Below are positions 12,515 to 26,900 of a stretch of DNA of 64,000 bases, one piece after another. Below the pieces are notes generated by a model. It was not told where the DNA came from and searched no databases. It saw only the letters and a program-made list of their open reading frames with translations. Source of the DNA: Lates calcarifer (Eukaryota; Chordata; Actinopteri; Centropomidae). A program made the translations under genes and the position numbers. The stretch is from NCBI RefSeq assembly GCF_001640805.2, contig NC_066844.1:13950543-14014542 (forward strand), read 5' to 3'. Each line of letters opens with the position of its first letter. The first letter of the stretch is position 1.

Positions 12515-14453
12515 CCAGAGAATAAAGAAAGTGTTGTGTTTACCAAGCTACAAATCAAACCATTTCTGACTTCAGAATTGCTGCAGTTCACAAACACAGC
12601 AGCAGTTGTGTCCAGTTATATATAAATATATATTTATATACAAACCATTTTTTTGCTCTGTGATAGAATGGTAGCCAGTCGTCTGTACACTGTATCCATG
12701 ACAACTGAGTACTCAGTGATCTGTATTCAATTTCACTTAATGTCAAATTTAACCAAAGGCTGGAAATACTTTCAGTGGGAAAAAGGTCAGTCTCTCAGAT
12801 ATTGTGATGTCATGAATCTGACATCATCACATTTAGATGCACATACTTACATCAGAAGATGATGCTCTGAGAAAACGCACTTATTCTCCATCCTTCCATT
12901 CACAGTGACAATGATTCAACGTTTTTTATTTTAGATAATTGAATTAAATTAACTTTTTATATTATTTGTGATATAATTTGATGATGATGACTAACTGCAT
13001 TGCTGGTAAGAGAGGAGAGTGTCTGGCAGAACAGAAAGTGGCGTCACATGCATAATAAGTGTTTTTTTTTTTTTTCTCTCCCTCTCTCTCTCTCCCATTG
13101 CATCATACCAGAACTGGATTTCATGTCAACACCAGAAATACAGAACACTAAAACACAAATCACACATTTTTTTTTTTTTTAGCCTAGGAGTACTAAATAG
13201 CATAGTAATCTGCAGCCATTTACATCTTAAAAGACCTCACTGTGCCCTGTGAAAAGCAGATCAAGAATGTAGAAAATGCGAAAAGCACTTTTATGGTAAT
13301 GGACACTCTTAACACTTGTGTATCCGCACTTACTGCACTCCCTCTAGATCCTGTAGCTAAGAAACCAAATTAACAGCTAATCAGTGGGTTTGGTTAATGC
13401 CACTAGGCCCATTTTAGGGATGAAAGTGTTCTTTTCCTTCCTGTGTCTCTCAGTATCTCATTCATATTTCAATTAAGTATGAATAATCAAGCTTTTACAC
13501 ATTTTCAAATTAACCATCTGCTGTTTACAGGCTTTAATGGACAAAGCGGAAGTGGGCCTCTGCACTGTTTTGGAAGAATTACTAGGGTTACTGTGAGGAT
13601 GATGGTCTGTCTATTCTTTATTTCATTCATATGCCTAGTTATTTGTGAGTTCAGTATTATACAATGCTTCTGAACAGTTCATTGCACAGAAGAGTCTGTT
13701 CCAATTCCCGTGACTGAAAATGTCACACTGTGATTTTAATGGGTCAACTGCAAATAAACCAGATCACTCAAAGTTGTCAAACTATGGTTTCCAAAGTTTA
13801 CATTACAGTTCTGGAAACCTGGCAGTCCATGGCCAAAACCACAAGTTGATATCTGTCTATATGAGAATGGTTTATTGACCTGTCAATATATATTCTCTCT
13901 GTAATAATTTATTTGTAATAAAAAGAAAAAGAAAAAAACATACGTATAAACAGACCACAATGGTGTGTCATCTTCACAAACCCTCTGACCGCCAGTAGCC
14001 GAGTCAGTGTTTCTGACAGCAAACTGCACACACAACTGCAGTCTTTATCTCATGTCCTTTCACACTTTGACATGCACAGCATGATTCCCTCTTTGAAAGG
14101 CAGTGTGTGCGCTTCTGTTTTTGACATTATATATGTTAAATGATGTATACATTGACAAAAACATCCAGTCACATAGATGTAATCATTCAGAGACATGTTC
14201 ACTACAGTCCAAAACATGTGACACATCCGAAGGAATTATTTGTACATAGGAGTAGACAGATCTGCTGCGTATGATCTGATGGAGATGGGAGTTCCTGTTA
14301 TGTTATAATGTAACAGAAGGAACTATGGATCCCATTTGATGGGTGAGATGTCAGCTAGTGGAGATTCAAATAAAGATGCAATGTATTATTTCATTATGTC
14401 TGTGATTTTATTAGTTAGCTACTTGCAAATGAACATTTTTTGTTAAGCATATT
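11261..14453. other. intergenic region upstream of itpr1
   Basis: No exon recognised. Holds a poly(A) tract at 12483-12511 and T-rich runs near 13060 and 13170. Distal itpr1 regulatory elements could lie here but none can be named. Confidence 0.45.
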
Positions 14454-14477
14454 ACTTACTACTACTACTACTACTAC

Positions 14478-14515
<38 letters not shown>
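14454..14515. repeat. (ACT)n-(AAT)n compound microsatellite
   Basis: About seven ACT units run straight into about fourteen AAT units. The tract lies some 140 bases upstream of the itpr1 TATA box and is likely to vary in length between individuals. Confidence 0.95.
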
Positions 14516-14516
<1 letters not shown>

Positions 14517-14521
14517 GTCAT
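14515..14521 (-). promoter_or_regulatory. CRE half-site (TGACGT)
   Basis: The + strand reads ACGTCAT at the end of the AAT repeat, giving TGACGT on the - strand, a CREB/ATF half-site about 165 bases before the inferred itpr1 start. A single short match, so weak evidence. Confidence 0.25.
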
Positions 14522-14627
14522 GAACTAAGAAATAGCCTTATTCCAGTCATGACAACAATGTCTCTTTGATTAGGAGTCTCAGTTTTATATAAAGAGAGTT
14601 CCATTGTAGTTTAAATGGCTAAAGAAC

Positions 14628-14642
14628 TACATTACCCAGAGA
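14628..14642 (+). promoter_or_regulatory. ZNF143-like element
   Basis: ACTACATTACCCAGA matches the ZNF143/SBS core (ACTACAATTCCCAGA) at 13 of 15 positions and lies just upstream of the TATA box, where this factor usually binds. No binding data. Confidence 0.4.
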
Positions 14643-14654
14643 GTGCTGCTTCTG

Positions 14655-14663
14655 TATAAATAG
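14655..14663 (+). promoter_or_regulatory. itpr1: TATA box of itpr1
   Basis: TATAAATAG is a consensus TATA box. It lies about 230 bases before the exon 1 donor and upstream of the leader ORF. It predicts transcription start near 14683-14688, which I used as the gene start. Confidence 0.6.
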
Positions 14664-14682
14664 TAACGAAAGGGGCGTTCCC

Positions 14683-14891
14683 TCAGTGACATGTGGAGGA
14701 GGTAAGAAGCGGATTGTTGCCGAGGACGCATTCAGCTGTCAGAGATAACGCCGCTCAGCCTGCTCTTACCTGGAGTTTCACCACCATGGACTTAACCGAG
14801 GATAGCGCTGTGGAAATTATCCGGTGCTGACCCACTTCTTCACACGTTTCTTTCTCTCTCCATCTTTGACGCCTTCTTTCATTTCTGCCAG
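14683..14891 (+). other. itpr1: itpr1 non-coding exon 1 (5' UTR)
   Basis: The start is inferred from the TATA box. The end is a good donor (CAG|gtaaag, GT at 14892). The exon holds a 14-codon upstream ORF and a four-codon one at 14691-14705 (ATG to TAA). It is spliced to 16068, where 22 bases of leader precede the main ATG. No transcript evidence is available. Confidence 0.6.
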
Positions 14892-17846
14892 GTAAAGTCC
14901 TCATGTATCTGTAGTTTTCCCAGCTAGGGCATTGTTCATTTTGTCACTGAGCGGTACGCATCCCTGTCAAGGAAGTAGCCCACGCGCTCATTTGTTGCTG
15001 TTGTTTTACTGTAGCTCGTGTGGGGGGAAAAAAGAAAAGAAAATGAGGCGACATGATATTTAATTTAGCTAGCCGGAATGTTTGCATCCCATTTGGTATC
15101 CCAGAAAATATTTCAAATGTGTCAGAAAACGTTCAAATTACTTTGTATATTTTGATATTTAGCAATGCAGAATAACAAACTTTATGGTGCATGTATCTCA
15201 GTTGTATGGAGTTGTGTGGGACCTCTTGATCTGAGTAAATATAACCTCCAGCTACATCACCATACGCACCAATCAATATTAGCCTATATATTTAAACGTT
15301 TATTCAATGAAAAAATGCCATATTTTGTGCTTTCCTACTCTTTGGTGTTACAACACCATGAGTTCACCCGGTATTTCAAGTTAAAATGATGGTAAAATTG
15401 AGTATGGGTGGCTTTACCGAGAACAACATCCATGTAAACAGACCACACAGACTATTTAACCTCTGTAAGCGGTGATAAGTTCTGTTACACAGGCTTACAT
15501 TTTCTCTCTACCTGGGAACAGACTATAGGACGGTGACCTACATTCAAGTAGTGGCTTCACACAGCTAACAATAGCACAGTGCACATAAAAACTTATTATT
15601 ATACTAATTTCGTGTTTATCTTTATTACATTTCTAATAATTCCTTACATGTGGTTTACACAAATGTATCTGACTTGAATAAGCTGCAAAGTAAGGCAGTA
15701 ATTAAATTTCCGTTAAATTTTACTAATGATTTTACAGTAGGAGGTGCTCTGAGGATGGACCTAAAAAATTAGAATGATCTGGACCCAAATGACCACAATG
15801 CCCAATAACAAAGTCAGTATCATAAATATAATCCCCTTAGATGATCATGACCTCTGATGTTTACAATTTATTCAAAAACAAAATCAGCTATTGACAACCC
15901 ATTAAATCATAACATGCAAAAAGCAAAGGTTTGATATTTTTACTTGAAGGGATTTATACAGTCTGTGATTGTTTCAGTTAAGCCATAATGGTTCAAATTT
16001 TGTGATCTAGGAGACACTGCTATATGTCATGATGTCTTTAATGACCTGTATTGTCAATCTTTTGCAGGTGTAGGCAACCCTGAGCAACCATGTCTGACAA
16101 GATGTCCAGTTTCCTCCATATTGGGGACATTTGTTCCCTGTATGCAGAGGGCTCCACCAGTGGATTTATTAGCACCTTAGGGTAAGTCTCCTTTTTTATG
16201 AGGGCTTTCACGACCTTTTGTCTGTTTCCACTTCCCCTTTTGCCTCATGTTGCACAATTCCTTGTGGGGTTGCTAGATAGATGGGGCCTCTGACAATATT
16301 GTCCTATAGTGCTGAATACACTACTATAACACACTACAGGCTACCAAATAAACACAGTAATACATGTAACGATTTACATGGTTGCTGTTTTAAGCAAAAG
16401 AGACGGTTGTGTAGATGGGGGACGGATGGATATAGTGGCTTGATTTGATGCCTCTGATTGGTGGCAGTAGACTGTCAGCATAAGCATTATCCATTTGTAT
16501 GTACCCATTTGTATGTACACATTTTATGGCGAATAAGTTACCTGATTTCAGTTAAATAGGGGAAACAACTTCCATATGAACCATGTAGGAAAACTTTGTT
16601 TGAGTCATACAGAGACAGATGCACCAGAGGTAATAGTTGACCTACAGAGGTAAATGGACGATTGCAGTGTGGAATTGTTGCTATCCGTAAACACAGACAG
16701 TGAAAGTCCAACTCCTTAAAATGCATCTAATTTGTTGCATAATTTCACAACTTTCTTTTGAGGGTGTAAGAGTAGAGGGCATCTTCAGTTATACAAAGTT
16801 ATTTAGTAGTATTTTTCTATTATTTGATTACTATTTTTGCAGTGTAAATAATTCAGGCTACGTAAATAAATGTGACTTGACCTGACTTTTTGTATTTTTA
16901 TGTATTTTATGGAGTATGGTAAACACTTTTCACTGTCTTAAAAGCTCTTTTAAAAAGCAGCAAGGATAATGACTCAGATATATACAGGTATGCACTTCTA
17001 GAATAGTCTGCGGTCAGTCAGTTAGTCAGTGGGATGACTGATTTCAGTCAAATGTCTATCTGCCCTTAATCTGATGGTTTTCTCTTATGAATGTGGAGCA
17101 GTCTCGTGAGTCACTTTGAATACCAGTGTGTGCCAGGTGTTACGAATGTAAAGGCAAAGGTAGTCTCATTTGAGAAGTGGTAAGGCCTGTAGAAGTAATT
17201 TTTCTCTTTTTATTTCCTTGATATTCTGGGCTCAGTTGGTACTCTGGCCTCAAATTACCCTGTCTCTTCCTGCTACGTGCTGAACACCATTTATTTAAGC
17301 ACTTGATGTCTTCCCTCCTCCCTAATTGTAGGCAAGGAGTTGGTGCATCTCATTATGTGCGAATTGAGCAAAGCTTGACGTAGAGTTTACAGTCACAGAA
17401 ATAACAAAAGGCCAAAAGAAAAGTGAGGTTGATTGTTGATCTAAATGTCCCTGCCCTGCATATTTGACAGCATATCTGTCGCTAAATTTCTGTGTTACTC
17501 TCTCGCATCAAGTCTGTCTCTCTCCTCTGCCTCCTTTCTATTTTCTACCCCAGGGTGTTTGTTTTTCTTCTCCTAAGGTGGAAATGAGCACAGCATCTGT
17601 GTTGTCCTCTCCTCCTCCTCTCCTTTTTAAGTGCTGCAGCCTTCCTCCTCCTGGCATGCCACTATTCTATTTGCCACTCACCAGAGGCCGTGCCGAGCTC
17701 TCCTCCTTGCCATCTCTTGGAAATTATGCTTTCACAGTTTAGTGTTGTGCGTCACCCACCATGGCAACAAATGTGTGCCAGCATGACAGAGCTCATTTGT
17801 TAAATTTACTGTCTCATGTTTTATGCCTAGTAATCACCCCTCCCCA

Positions 17847-17891
<45 letters not shown>

Positions 17892-20800
17892 TTCACATGC
17901 CCCCCATCCCTCACTATAGTGCTCTGTTAAAGAGAGGAGCTCGGGGGACGCACTGTACCTATAAATAGCATTATTGTATTAGGTGTTGCTTTTGCAGCCA
18001 GCAAACTCAATGTGACCCCTGACAGATGCCTGCAACCACCTGGACCACTGCTAGCTCAGAGAGGGTGGCACCCAACATCTTGATGCTAGGAGGCTGGGAC
18101 ACAGGCATGAGGTTTTTTCCCAGAATGCAAGAAGAGGTCTTTTCTTGACCTTTGATAATGATGACCCTTGAAACCCTTATTGGACCATGGCCCATCGATG
18201 TGTCAGTGTGATCAAGGCTGTGGCTCTTGGCAGAGAATCTCACCCCATGCGCTCTCCCCCTTCATCATGACACTGCTTCTGCGGTGCAGTGTATACTGCA
18301 TGAGCTATAAAAAGATGCAACTGACTGGACCAACCAGAGCATCCTACTAAAGTGTTGTATTTGTGCTGATCTACTATCTCCTAGTATTCCCTGGGGTTTC
18401 CCTAGAATTCCTGTGTATTATATTGCTGTCAAGTTCAACAAACTGTCTCACCAGCATACATTGAACGCTGTTTGGAAAAAATCGGAAGACAAGTTGGAAT
18501 AATAGTAATACAACAGGGAATAATAAAGTAGCACTGCATTCTTCAGGAAAGGCTGTGGTTCCCCTCTCATTTACAGGTACAGTGATAGTACAATCTGTCA
18601 TCAGTGCCCCAGTTCAGAACACTGTCATTTTCTCAGTCCTTAGTTGGTAGCTTCTGCTACACCAAATATTTCCCTCTTTAATACTCTGTGATATACAGTA
18701 CTAATTTCAGGCACAAATGCAGAGCAATCCTGTTATGCTTGCTCCACTCATTCTAAGCTTCAGAAAGCTACGTCTGCACTATCCTTGTAGTGTGGCGGAT
18801 CATACTCTTGAAGTGGGATGCAGAGATTTAGACAGTTTAGGCCGCATGATATTAGACACTTTTAACTCAAGTCTTTTGAGCACGTCTCCAACGTGATGTT
18901 TTCTGTCAGTACAATGAAATACTGTATGTCTTGATCATGCTGTTCATGTGTTGAGGTCTGTTTAAGTTGTTGATGTGTCTTGAATAATTGACTCATCATA
19001 TGGATTGTTCTGTCCCCAGCCTCGTGGATGACCGTTGTGTGGTACAACCGGACACAGGCGACCTAAACAACCCACCCAAGAAATTCAGAGGTAAGTCCTC
19101 AAAATCACTTGCCTGTAACTTAATGATAATTCGACATTTATGGTACAAGTTTGGATTGCTGGTAGGTGTTATGTCAGATGGGTCAGATGTGTTGTAGAAG
19201 TCAGAGATGCAGGCCATAAACTACAAGATTTGATTCCCTTGATTTTGAGCAGGTGTCTGCCATAGGAATTGCTGCCAGTTGTGGCCACTGGTGCCTATCA
19301 CAGCAAAGATACTTTTGAAAAGCATATGTTAAATCTCAACAATGTTTTTCTAGTTAAATAAAGATTACATTAAAAAATGCAGCAGGAATATGTAAGACGA
19401 GATAAGACAGACTTAGATCAGTGACATTCTTTTCTTATATCGAAAACTAATACAAGTGTTACATCAGTATTTAATATTAAAGTTCCGAAAACAGGACTAT
19501 TCAGGTAGATAGGATATGATGTTGCTTGCGTCAGTCTTTCCAATATGCAGGTGTATGTCTTGTGTTTTGTTGTATTTACTTTTTTTGTGCTGAACCTACT
19601 ATGTTTCTTTGTTTTTTACTTATTAAGGGTTGGTAAAATGATTGTCTCCTAAGTTGTTTGTCATATAGTTTGTTCTGAAGGAATGTATATGTAAACTCAA
19701 AATTCTCCCCTCACATTGGTTTCTCATGCTGTTAGATCTTTACTAAAAACTCATTTAGAAGATGGACAGTAAGTGGCTGTGTTGGTACAAGCCCCCTCTG
19801 TCTTCAGAGCAGCTTGAATTCTTTGATTCCTTTTTGTTAACAAGATGTTTAAAACGCTTCATAGTGATTTTCCTCCATGCTAGTTCAATACTCTTGGTTC
19901 AATAGTGCTTGCAGATTTGAAATCACACATTCATGCCATGACCCTCCTCCTCCATCAAAAGGTGCTTTATTGAAATGAAGTCACTTTTGTATCCCTGAAA
20001 GTGTGTTTTGATAGTAATTGTTATATTGACATATTGTATGGTTTGTAGCATTTATTTGAAAAAGGGGTTGACTGTGGTTATGATCACCTGCTTAGCAACA
20101 GTGCCCATGTGTTGTTTTATTCAGATATGCTTGCTTGGTAAGGGCCCAAGGGCATTTTCATATGAAGTACGATTGTTTTGCGCTGTACCTGAGTATGATT
20201 GCCCCGCCAGTCAGCTTTCACATTAGTACTGTTGTTCTGTGCCTTAGTGCGCTTGTGTATCCACACACTCCGATAAAGTAGGTGGTAGTATGCACCTAGT
20301 TAGTTCACGATCTGTCAAGAAACATTAAAAGAAGACTACACTACATGATGCTAGACTACACCACAAACCTGATGTGAATAGTACCTGAGTACACACGAGG
20401 GTCGAGTGGACTCAAATCTGGGCCAAGTCCCTGATGTGAAAGCCCCCTAAGAAAACATTTGGCACACTTTTATACAACTAACTGCTGCCTGACACTTACA
20501 GGAACCATACATTTGTGCAGTTTTTATGGCAAATTCTGACCCTGTCAAGAGTGTGTCATTTAAAGAAATGGAAGATCATTTAACCAGACAGACCACAAAC
20601 CACAACAAGTGTAACTGATGTGGTAGCCACTAAGTCTATTTCCAAATTAGCTGCCACTTCATAGCAAGTACATTTCCAGTTGATTCGGTAGGGCTCTTAG
20701 TGAGGTCTTTAGTAGATTAATTAAGAGTGAAATGACCCATTTGCCAATGTCAATTCCATCTATTTGGAACAGTGTTCCTTCCAGACTGATTAAATTCAGT

Positions 20801-20924
20801 TGACCTTTTTATATATGGGAAGCCTTGCAGGTTGTCATTTAACATATTTCTGTCATTGACATAATTGATGCCCTCTTATCATCCTTGAGTGATGATAACC
20901 AGGACACACAGACTCACTAAACGC

Positions 20925-20999
<75 letters not shown>

Positions 21000-23900
21000 T
21001 ACATATACATACATACATATATTCTATGTATTATAGTCAGTCAGTTTAAGTTTGTAATGACAAGTAGCAAAAACCAGCAGAACCCACACATTGTAAGTGT
21101 ATTTACAGTTAAACTGCTTTTGATAAAGATGAAAGTTTTCATTTTATGGCCTAGGATGAGTAGTTTCTAAAAAGGGCAGGCCTAGAATCAAATAACTCTT
21201 GTAGTGTTTGTGAAGACCATGCACAGATCAATTGTTGATTTGTTTCAGTTTCCCTTACCATTTAAACTATTGTACAGGTCAGTTATCCAAAGACTGATGT
21301 TTCTGTCTAATATAGTTTCATTTAAATAATTGTGTCTCAAAGAGGTTCTGTCCAAATTCTTTAGCATATCTCAAGAAAAGTTAGATAAAGTAAAAAATTT
21401 GGGGAAAAATATTTTTTTCTTATGTTTCATTTTCTATTCCATATTCTGAAGACTGTTGTTGAGCTGCTTTAAACAACTACTTTCAATGGAAAGTAGCTAA
21501 AGCCTGCTCACAAATCTGCTACATTTTGCTAAATGATAATGATGTAATACGCTAATTAGCATAATGACATTGTGTTGTATTCGCATTCTGCTTAGTGTCT
21601 GCTGGTCTGTTTGCTTCTCTTCTACTCTCTGGGCTCATCTATGCAGTACTTTAATACAGCCTAATTCCCTAATGAAATGGTGACTGAAATGAAGCCCATT
21701 AAAATCTGTGTAAAGCAGTAATACTAATGTGTTCTGAATTAGTCACATCACAGAGAAATGTGCAACCATCACATCAGTGGATTACTGGTGAATTCCCATT
21801 GTCTCCAGTGAAACTTTGTAAAACTAACCAGAGTGAAACGGTCATTTAATCTGAGCTGTTCTGCGAACTCTTGCACGATGCATTTGCAAGATGACGGCAT
21901 AGCTAACTAGCCAAAACTACAATAACTTGCAGTCGTGCAGGAGGAGCGCTGATGCTAACGTAGTGCTGCTATTTATAACTGTTACAGTCTTAGGGGCGGT
22001 GTTATGCTGAGTGGTGGCTCCAGTGCATCATTGAGCCACCGTTTCAGACCCGCCCATAAAATCCTGAGAATGAAACTAATGGAAAGCTGTGAAATGGTCT
22101 AACTCCACAATGCAGCAATACATAGTTTACAGGCTTTAGACATTTGCACTGACTTTAAGACTATATGTTGACCAGCAATCACTTCTTAGCCATTTCCAAA
22201 CTGCTGCCCTGCACTGCTAAAATCCTGATTCTATAACCATAATGTCATCTGGCAAAATCACCAGACACATAAGTCAAAGACAGGGACTGTGCTGGGATTT
22301 CAGCTATATTTACAAAATGATCATGCAGGGAGAATGTTAATAGCTCATTCATGTCAGCTGCCATGCAGTCAATTGAATGAGACACATAAAGAGGCCTGAC
22401 CTTGTGCTCTTGGGGCAATGCTCTTCAAGGATAGCAGCTAAGGTTTGTCCAAAAAGTTGCTTGATGTGTCACTATGGTGCTGATTTGAAAAAAAAAAAAA
22501 GTTTCTAAATGGGTCTGAAAAGTCTGTAAATTTAGAAGCAAAGCAAGCAATTGGCAACACTGTTTGTAAATGTTCCCCGATGACATAGTACAAACTGTTT
22601 GAGCCAATTGAAAGAGCAATGGCCAGTGAGGAAACTCCAACACTTGGTCATCTGACCAATGATGTAACTTCATCACTCAGTCAGTGACAGACATCCTTTT
22701 GCATTTATTGGACCAGCCGAAAACAACATTTGTGAAACTGAATTTTTAAGAGACTGACGCAGAAATGTGCTGAACTGAATGCTAATGTTATGTAGTTTTG
22801 TAGTGTTTTTATTAGATCACAGCATTTTCTAACTTGCTTGTAGAACACTTAGCTCAGCAGCTGAGCATATTGTTGTCTGATACAACACCACCACAAAGTA
22901 CAGCCTCAAAGCCTACCACAGAATTGAGTTAATACAGAAGTAATAAGTAGCCTGAGTTATAGTTATCATTTATGCAAGCTTTTTTCTGCAGGGCTATTTT
23001 ACTGTATTGTATTACCTCTTACAGGTGTTTCTGATTGTCTGGTCGCTCTGTGCATATCTGGAAATAGTGATTTTTAGCGAGCTAGTTGTTCTGCTGATTG
23101 TTCTGTATCCAGCGTTGTTTGTCAGACAGTATGTCAGGGTGTGCATATTGATTTGGATTTTGCAGTTCCAGTGATTATTCACTAGTTGTGTCACAGCGGG
23201 TGCTGAGCATGGCTGTTCATCGGAAACAGTTTTACACACGGATTTTTCCCAGAACTGAGAAAAACACTAGCATGTCTGCTAGATCAAGAGACAACCTTGA
23301 TGTTCGAACAGCACAGTGTGCCCTGGACCCTGCTGGAGCTTGATAAATGCATGACAAATAAAGATTTTTAACACTCTTAGAGGGAGTTCATCATCTTAAC
23401 ATGAAGACTTTCTTACTAGAATTTCTTACTAGTGTCTAGTTTTTGTCTAGTCAAATTGATGGTCGACCTCACAGAAGCCACAATTCAAAACAAATTAGAA
23501 CACAAGCAAATTGAAGGTATAACACTGTGGAGCAGTATGGTGTAGATTGAATTAAATCTTTGAAGTAACTGAGTCACCATAGTACACTCTACTGCAAAGG
23601 TGAGTCATATTAGGTTTTATACATATAATTATATCATTTTATGTAATTTTCATATAAACTCAGAACTGCTGAAGTTATACAACAGTTATAGTTTTAACTG
23701 ACAAGAGCAGAGTGTGTGTTAAACAAACAACGTAAACATGACATCCTGAGCTGAGCCATGTAGTAAGAAAGGGACATACTAGCTTTAATTCAAGCAATTA
23801 TTCCTCTCGCTGATTTATTTTAATGATGGACACAAACAAGTGTGCAGAGCCTATTTTTGGTTTAAGATTTAATCTGACAAAATGTTGATACTGAAATTAA

Positions 23901-26900
23901 GATATGGATTCAGTAATAAAACAAATGACTCAAGAGACCTAATAATTATAAATTTTAGTTTGATTTAATTCAGTTTAGGATTCTGACCTGTGGACATAGT
24001 GTCTACTGTATGAATTTAGTTAAAAAGAGTCAATGTCTTTCAAATGAAGTGACTTCTCTAGGTTTGCCATATCCTCTTTAACACCTGTTACCCTTCTGTA
24101 CTCTTCATTTTTTTTGACTGATGCACCTGTGTGCCCGGTTTCAAGTGCCAATGATTTGGCATCATTACCCTTTGTAAAATTACCTCATAGGAATGATGCC
24201 TCAACAGCTGACACTTTGACCTACTACCCACCTCAGTGTTAATGATGTAATTGTGGTCACATGACTTGAGATATTTACCCTTATTTCTGTGAGATGTTCA
24301 CATTATTTTGTCTGTATTTTATTTTACTCACTCATTGTAGTAGGACACTGTGGCTCCTTTTTTCACTGAAACTGGCAATAACACAAATCAGTATTTTTAA
24401 ATATGATTCCAGAAATGGATGATCATGTCATATACTCTCTACCATGACTGATTCCCTGACAGTACAATTGCAAACATATTCATTGTGTTATTTGCTATAT
24501 ATTATACAAGCCGTGCATTCAATAGCTTTTGTGCCACACTCCTGCCACAACAACTATCCATATTTTAAGCCGCTGCTCTTCCATTTGTGGATGCAAAGAA
24601 ATGACTTCACTTGTAAGTTTCTAACTGAGCTATTCAAATCATATTCAAAACTGTGGTTTAACATGACAGAACTGCATTAACAGCAGTGTGACTGACTCAA
24701 CTAAATGTTACTGGTATCAAGCTGTGTCACCTTTCAGGTACAACATGGCCATACACATAATTCACAAATGCAATAGCAAAAGTAGACCATATAAAATAAC
24801 AAAACATTAAAGCTGCATCATGATGGGGCGCCCCCATAGCCGAATTGATTGGGGCGTGTACCACATGGGCCCAAGTGCCCTGAGCAGCTGGTCCCCGGAT
24901 CGACTCCCGGTCTGGCCAGACCTTTACTCTCTCTCCCTGTTTCCTGTCTCCTCTCCACTGTCCTTACCGAATAATGGCGAAAAGCCCACCCCCCCAAAAA
25001 AAAACTTCATTGTGACTTATTTTACAGTTTTATTAGTTATTTTTATTGAAGAACATAGTTTCCTCATTACAAAAAATAGCGTATTAGGCACTGTTTATGA
25101 GTTAAGTTAGTTCTCTAAAAATTTAAAAGTATTGTAAAATTATGTTTAACCGCGAGTTCCAGTCTCTCCTCTCTTATTAAGGCCAGTATTAAACAGAAGC
25201 AAAGTTTACCAGACTAAATCCTAACATCACTGATGAGTATTAATAGCACACTATTTAAAAAGTCTGTATTGTACTGTGGCACAGCATGTTAAACCTTGCT
25301 ACTTTTTCTCTGATCTGAGTGGCTAATGTATGAAATGAAGGGGGGTTGTTTGTGTGTGTCTGTGTGTTACCTTGGTCCTCTGTAGCCTAGCTTACACATT
25401 TTCACCTTTGTCGGTGCTATGTGACGTATCTAGTTTGTGTGTTTTGTGAAAATTGTCCATGAGTGTTTTGTGCAAAAGGATGGAAACTAGGGCTGGTGGC
25501 AGAAATCCCTTAAACAGACATCTCAAAACTTGGACAAATAGAACTTAAACTGTCTTCATAGCTAGATAACAAATAGGGACAAGTGGTAAAATGTTTGCAA
25601 CTTTTATGAAATGACCCTTAACCCATAAGAGCCCAGACCCATTTCTCCTTTTAGAAAAACGATCAGTTATCAATTATGGGGGATGTAAAACAGACTAAAT
25701 GGATGAGACGTAAACAATGTTTTATTTTTTTTATATTTTTTTTATTTTCTTGGGGACTTCATGAGTTAAAAGTCAACATTTAAAGAGTTGGTGGCACCTG
25801 TGTCACTGTGGGCTCTTATGGGTTAAGTAAGGTGTTTGAATCACACAGTAAATTTGCATACATTTGTCACAAATTAAATGAAACTAAATCACTCAGAATT
25901 ACTGCTCCAGTTTCTATTCTTATTCCACACATGGCCACACAAAACTCAAAAGATTAAACGAATGAATTCCTCACAATTAGCAGGTTTTTGGAGGACATAA
26001 GCAACTAAATATGTAGCCCTCTTGTAGCATAACCCGTTGTTATATCACCAAAAAGGGAAAGAAAAGCAGAAAAGAAAAGCAGAATGAGCTTCCATGCTGT
26101 CCAGACAATGGACTACATACAATACTTTTTTGTTTAAGAATATGTTAGTTTGTTCTTCGTAATTCTTTGTTGATAAAGTTTGACAGAGATACCACTGCAT
26201 GCAAGGAGTGAGGTTCTCCTATCACAGTACCTTCTCGTTCTAGAGCCTGTCAACATGCCTAGCTGCTTACTACCACATCAGCATGTGAAAATGAAAACTA
26301 TTTGAAGTTTCCAGCTTCCTTTTTCATAAGGACAAATTAAAGGGACAACACACTCAGCAAAATACATACACACACACACACAAACCATTTACTCCAAGTG
26401 GTAAAGTCGTGCACATAGATTTTACAGTCATAAAAATAAAACAAAGAAGAGAGATTGCAAGAGAGATAAACAGGATTCTCACACAACCTATGTCTGTCAA
26501 CTGTTCTGTATACTTCATTGCTAATGAACGGTCAATGTCATTTACTTCTTTTAAACAAAACAGAGCATGGTTGAGTAGAAGTTTATTATCACAAACTGAC
26601 TGAAGATAAAGAGAAGTAAATGAAAAAAACTAGCTACTGCAATGTTGGTGTTCCGTTTAATAGGGGAAGTAATGGTTATAGTGAGATGCGTGGAAGCCAG
26701 TCCGTAGACTACAGAAACCAGCAACTGATTGAAATGGGTCGTGCATGATGATTGACATGGAAGCACTGTATTTGGTCAGGTCATAAGGACACCTGATACA
26801 GTTTAGAGGTCTTAAAAAATGTAAGCCCTCATTTTAATCAGGTGTATAGCAAGAGCCAAAAGCTGCAGGGCCTTGAGTGTTAGATTTACAAACTCTGGTT

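Noticed and set aside
20889..21170. 93-codon open frame with YIYIYI repeats
   Set aside because: Translation of the AT/AC microsatellite.
24825..24920. Possible tRNA gene
   Set aside because: A and B boxes are present but the arms do not pair as a tRNA; the body and A-rich tail mark a SINE.
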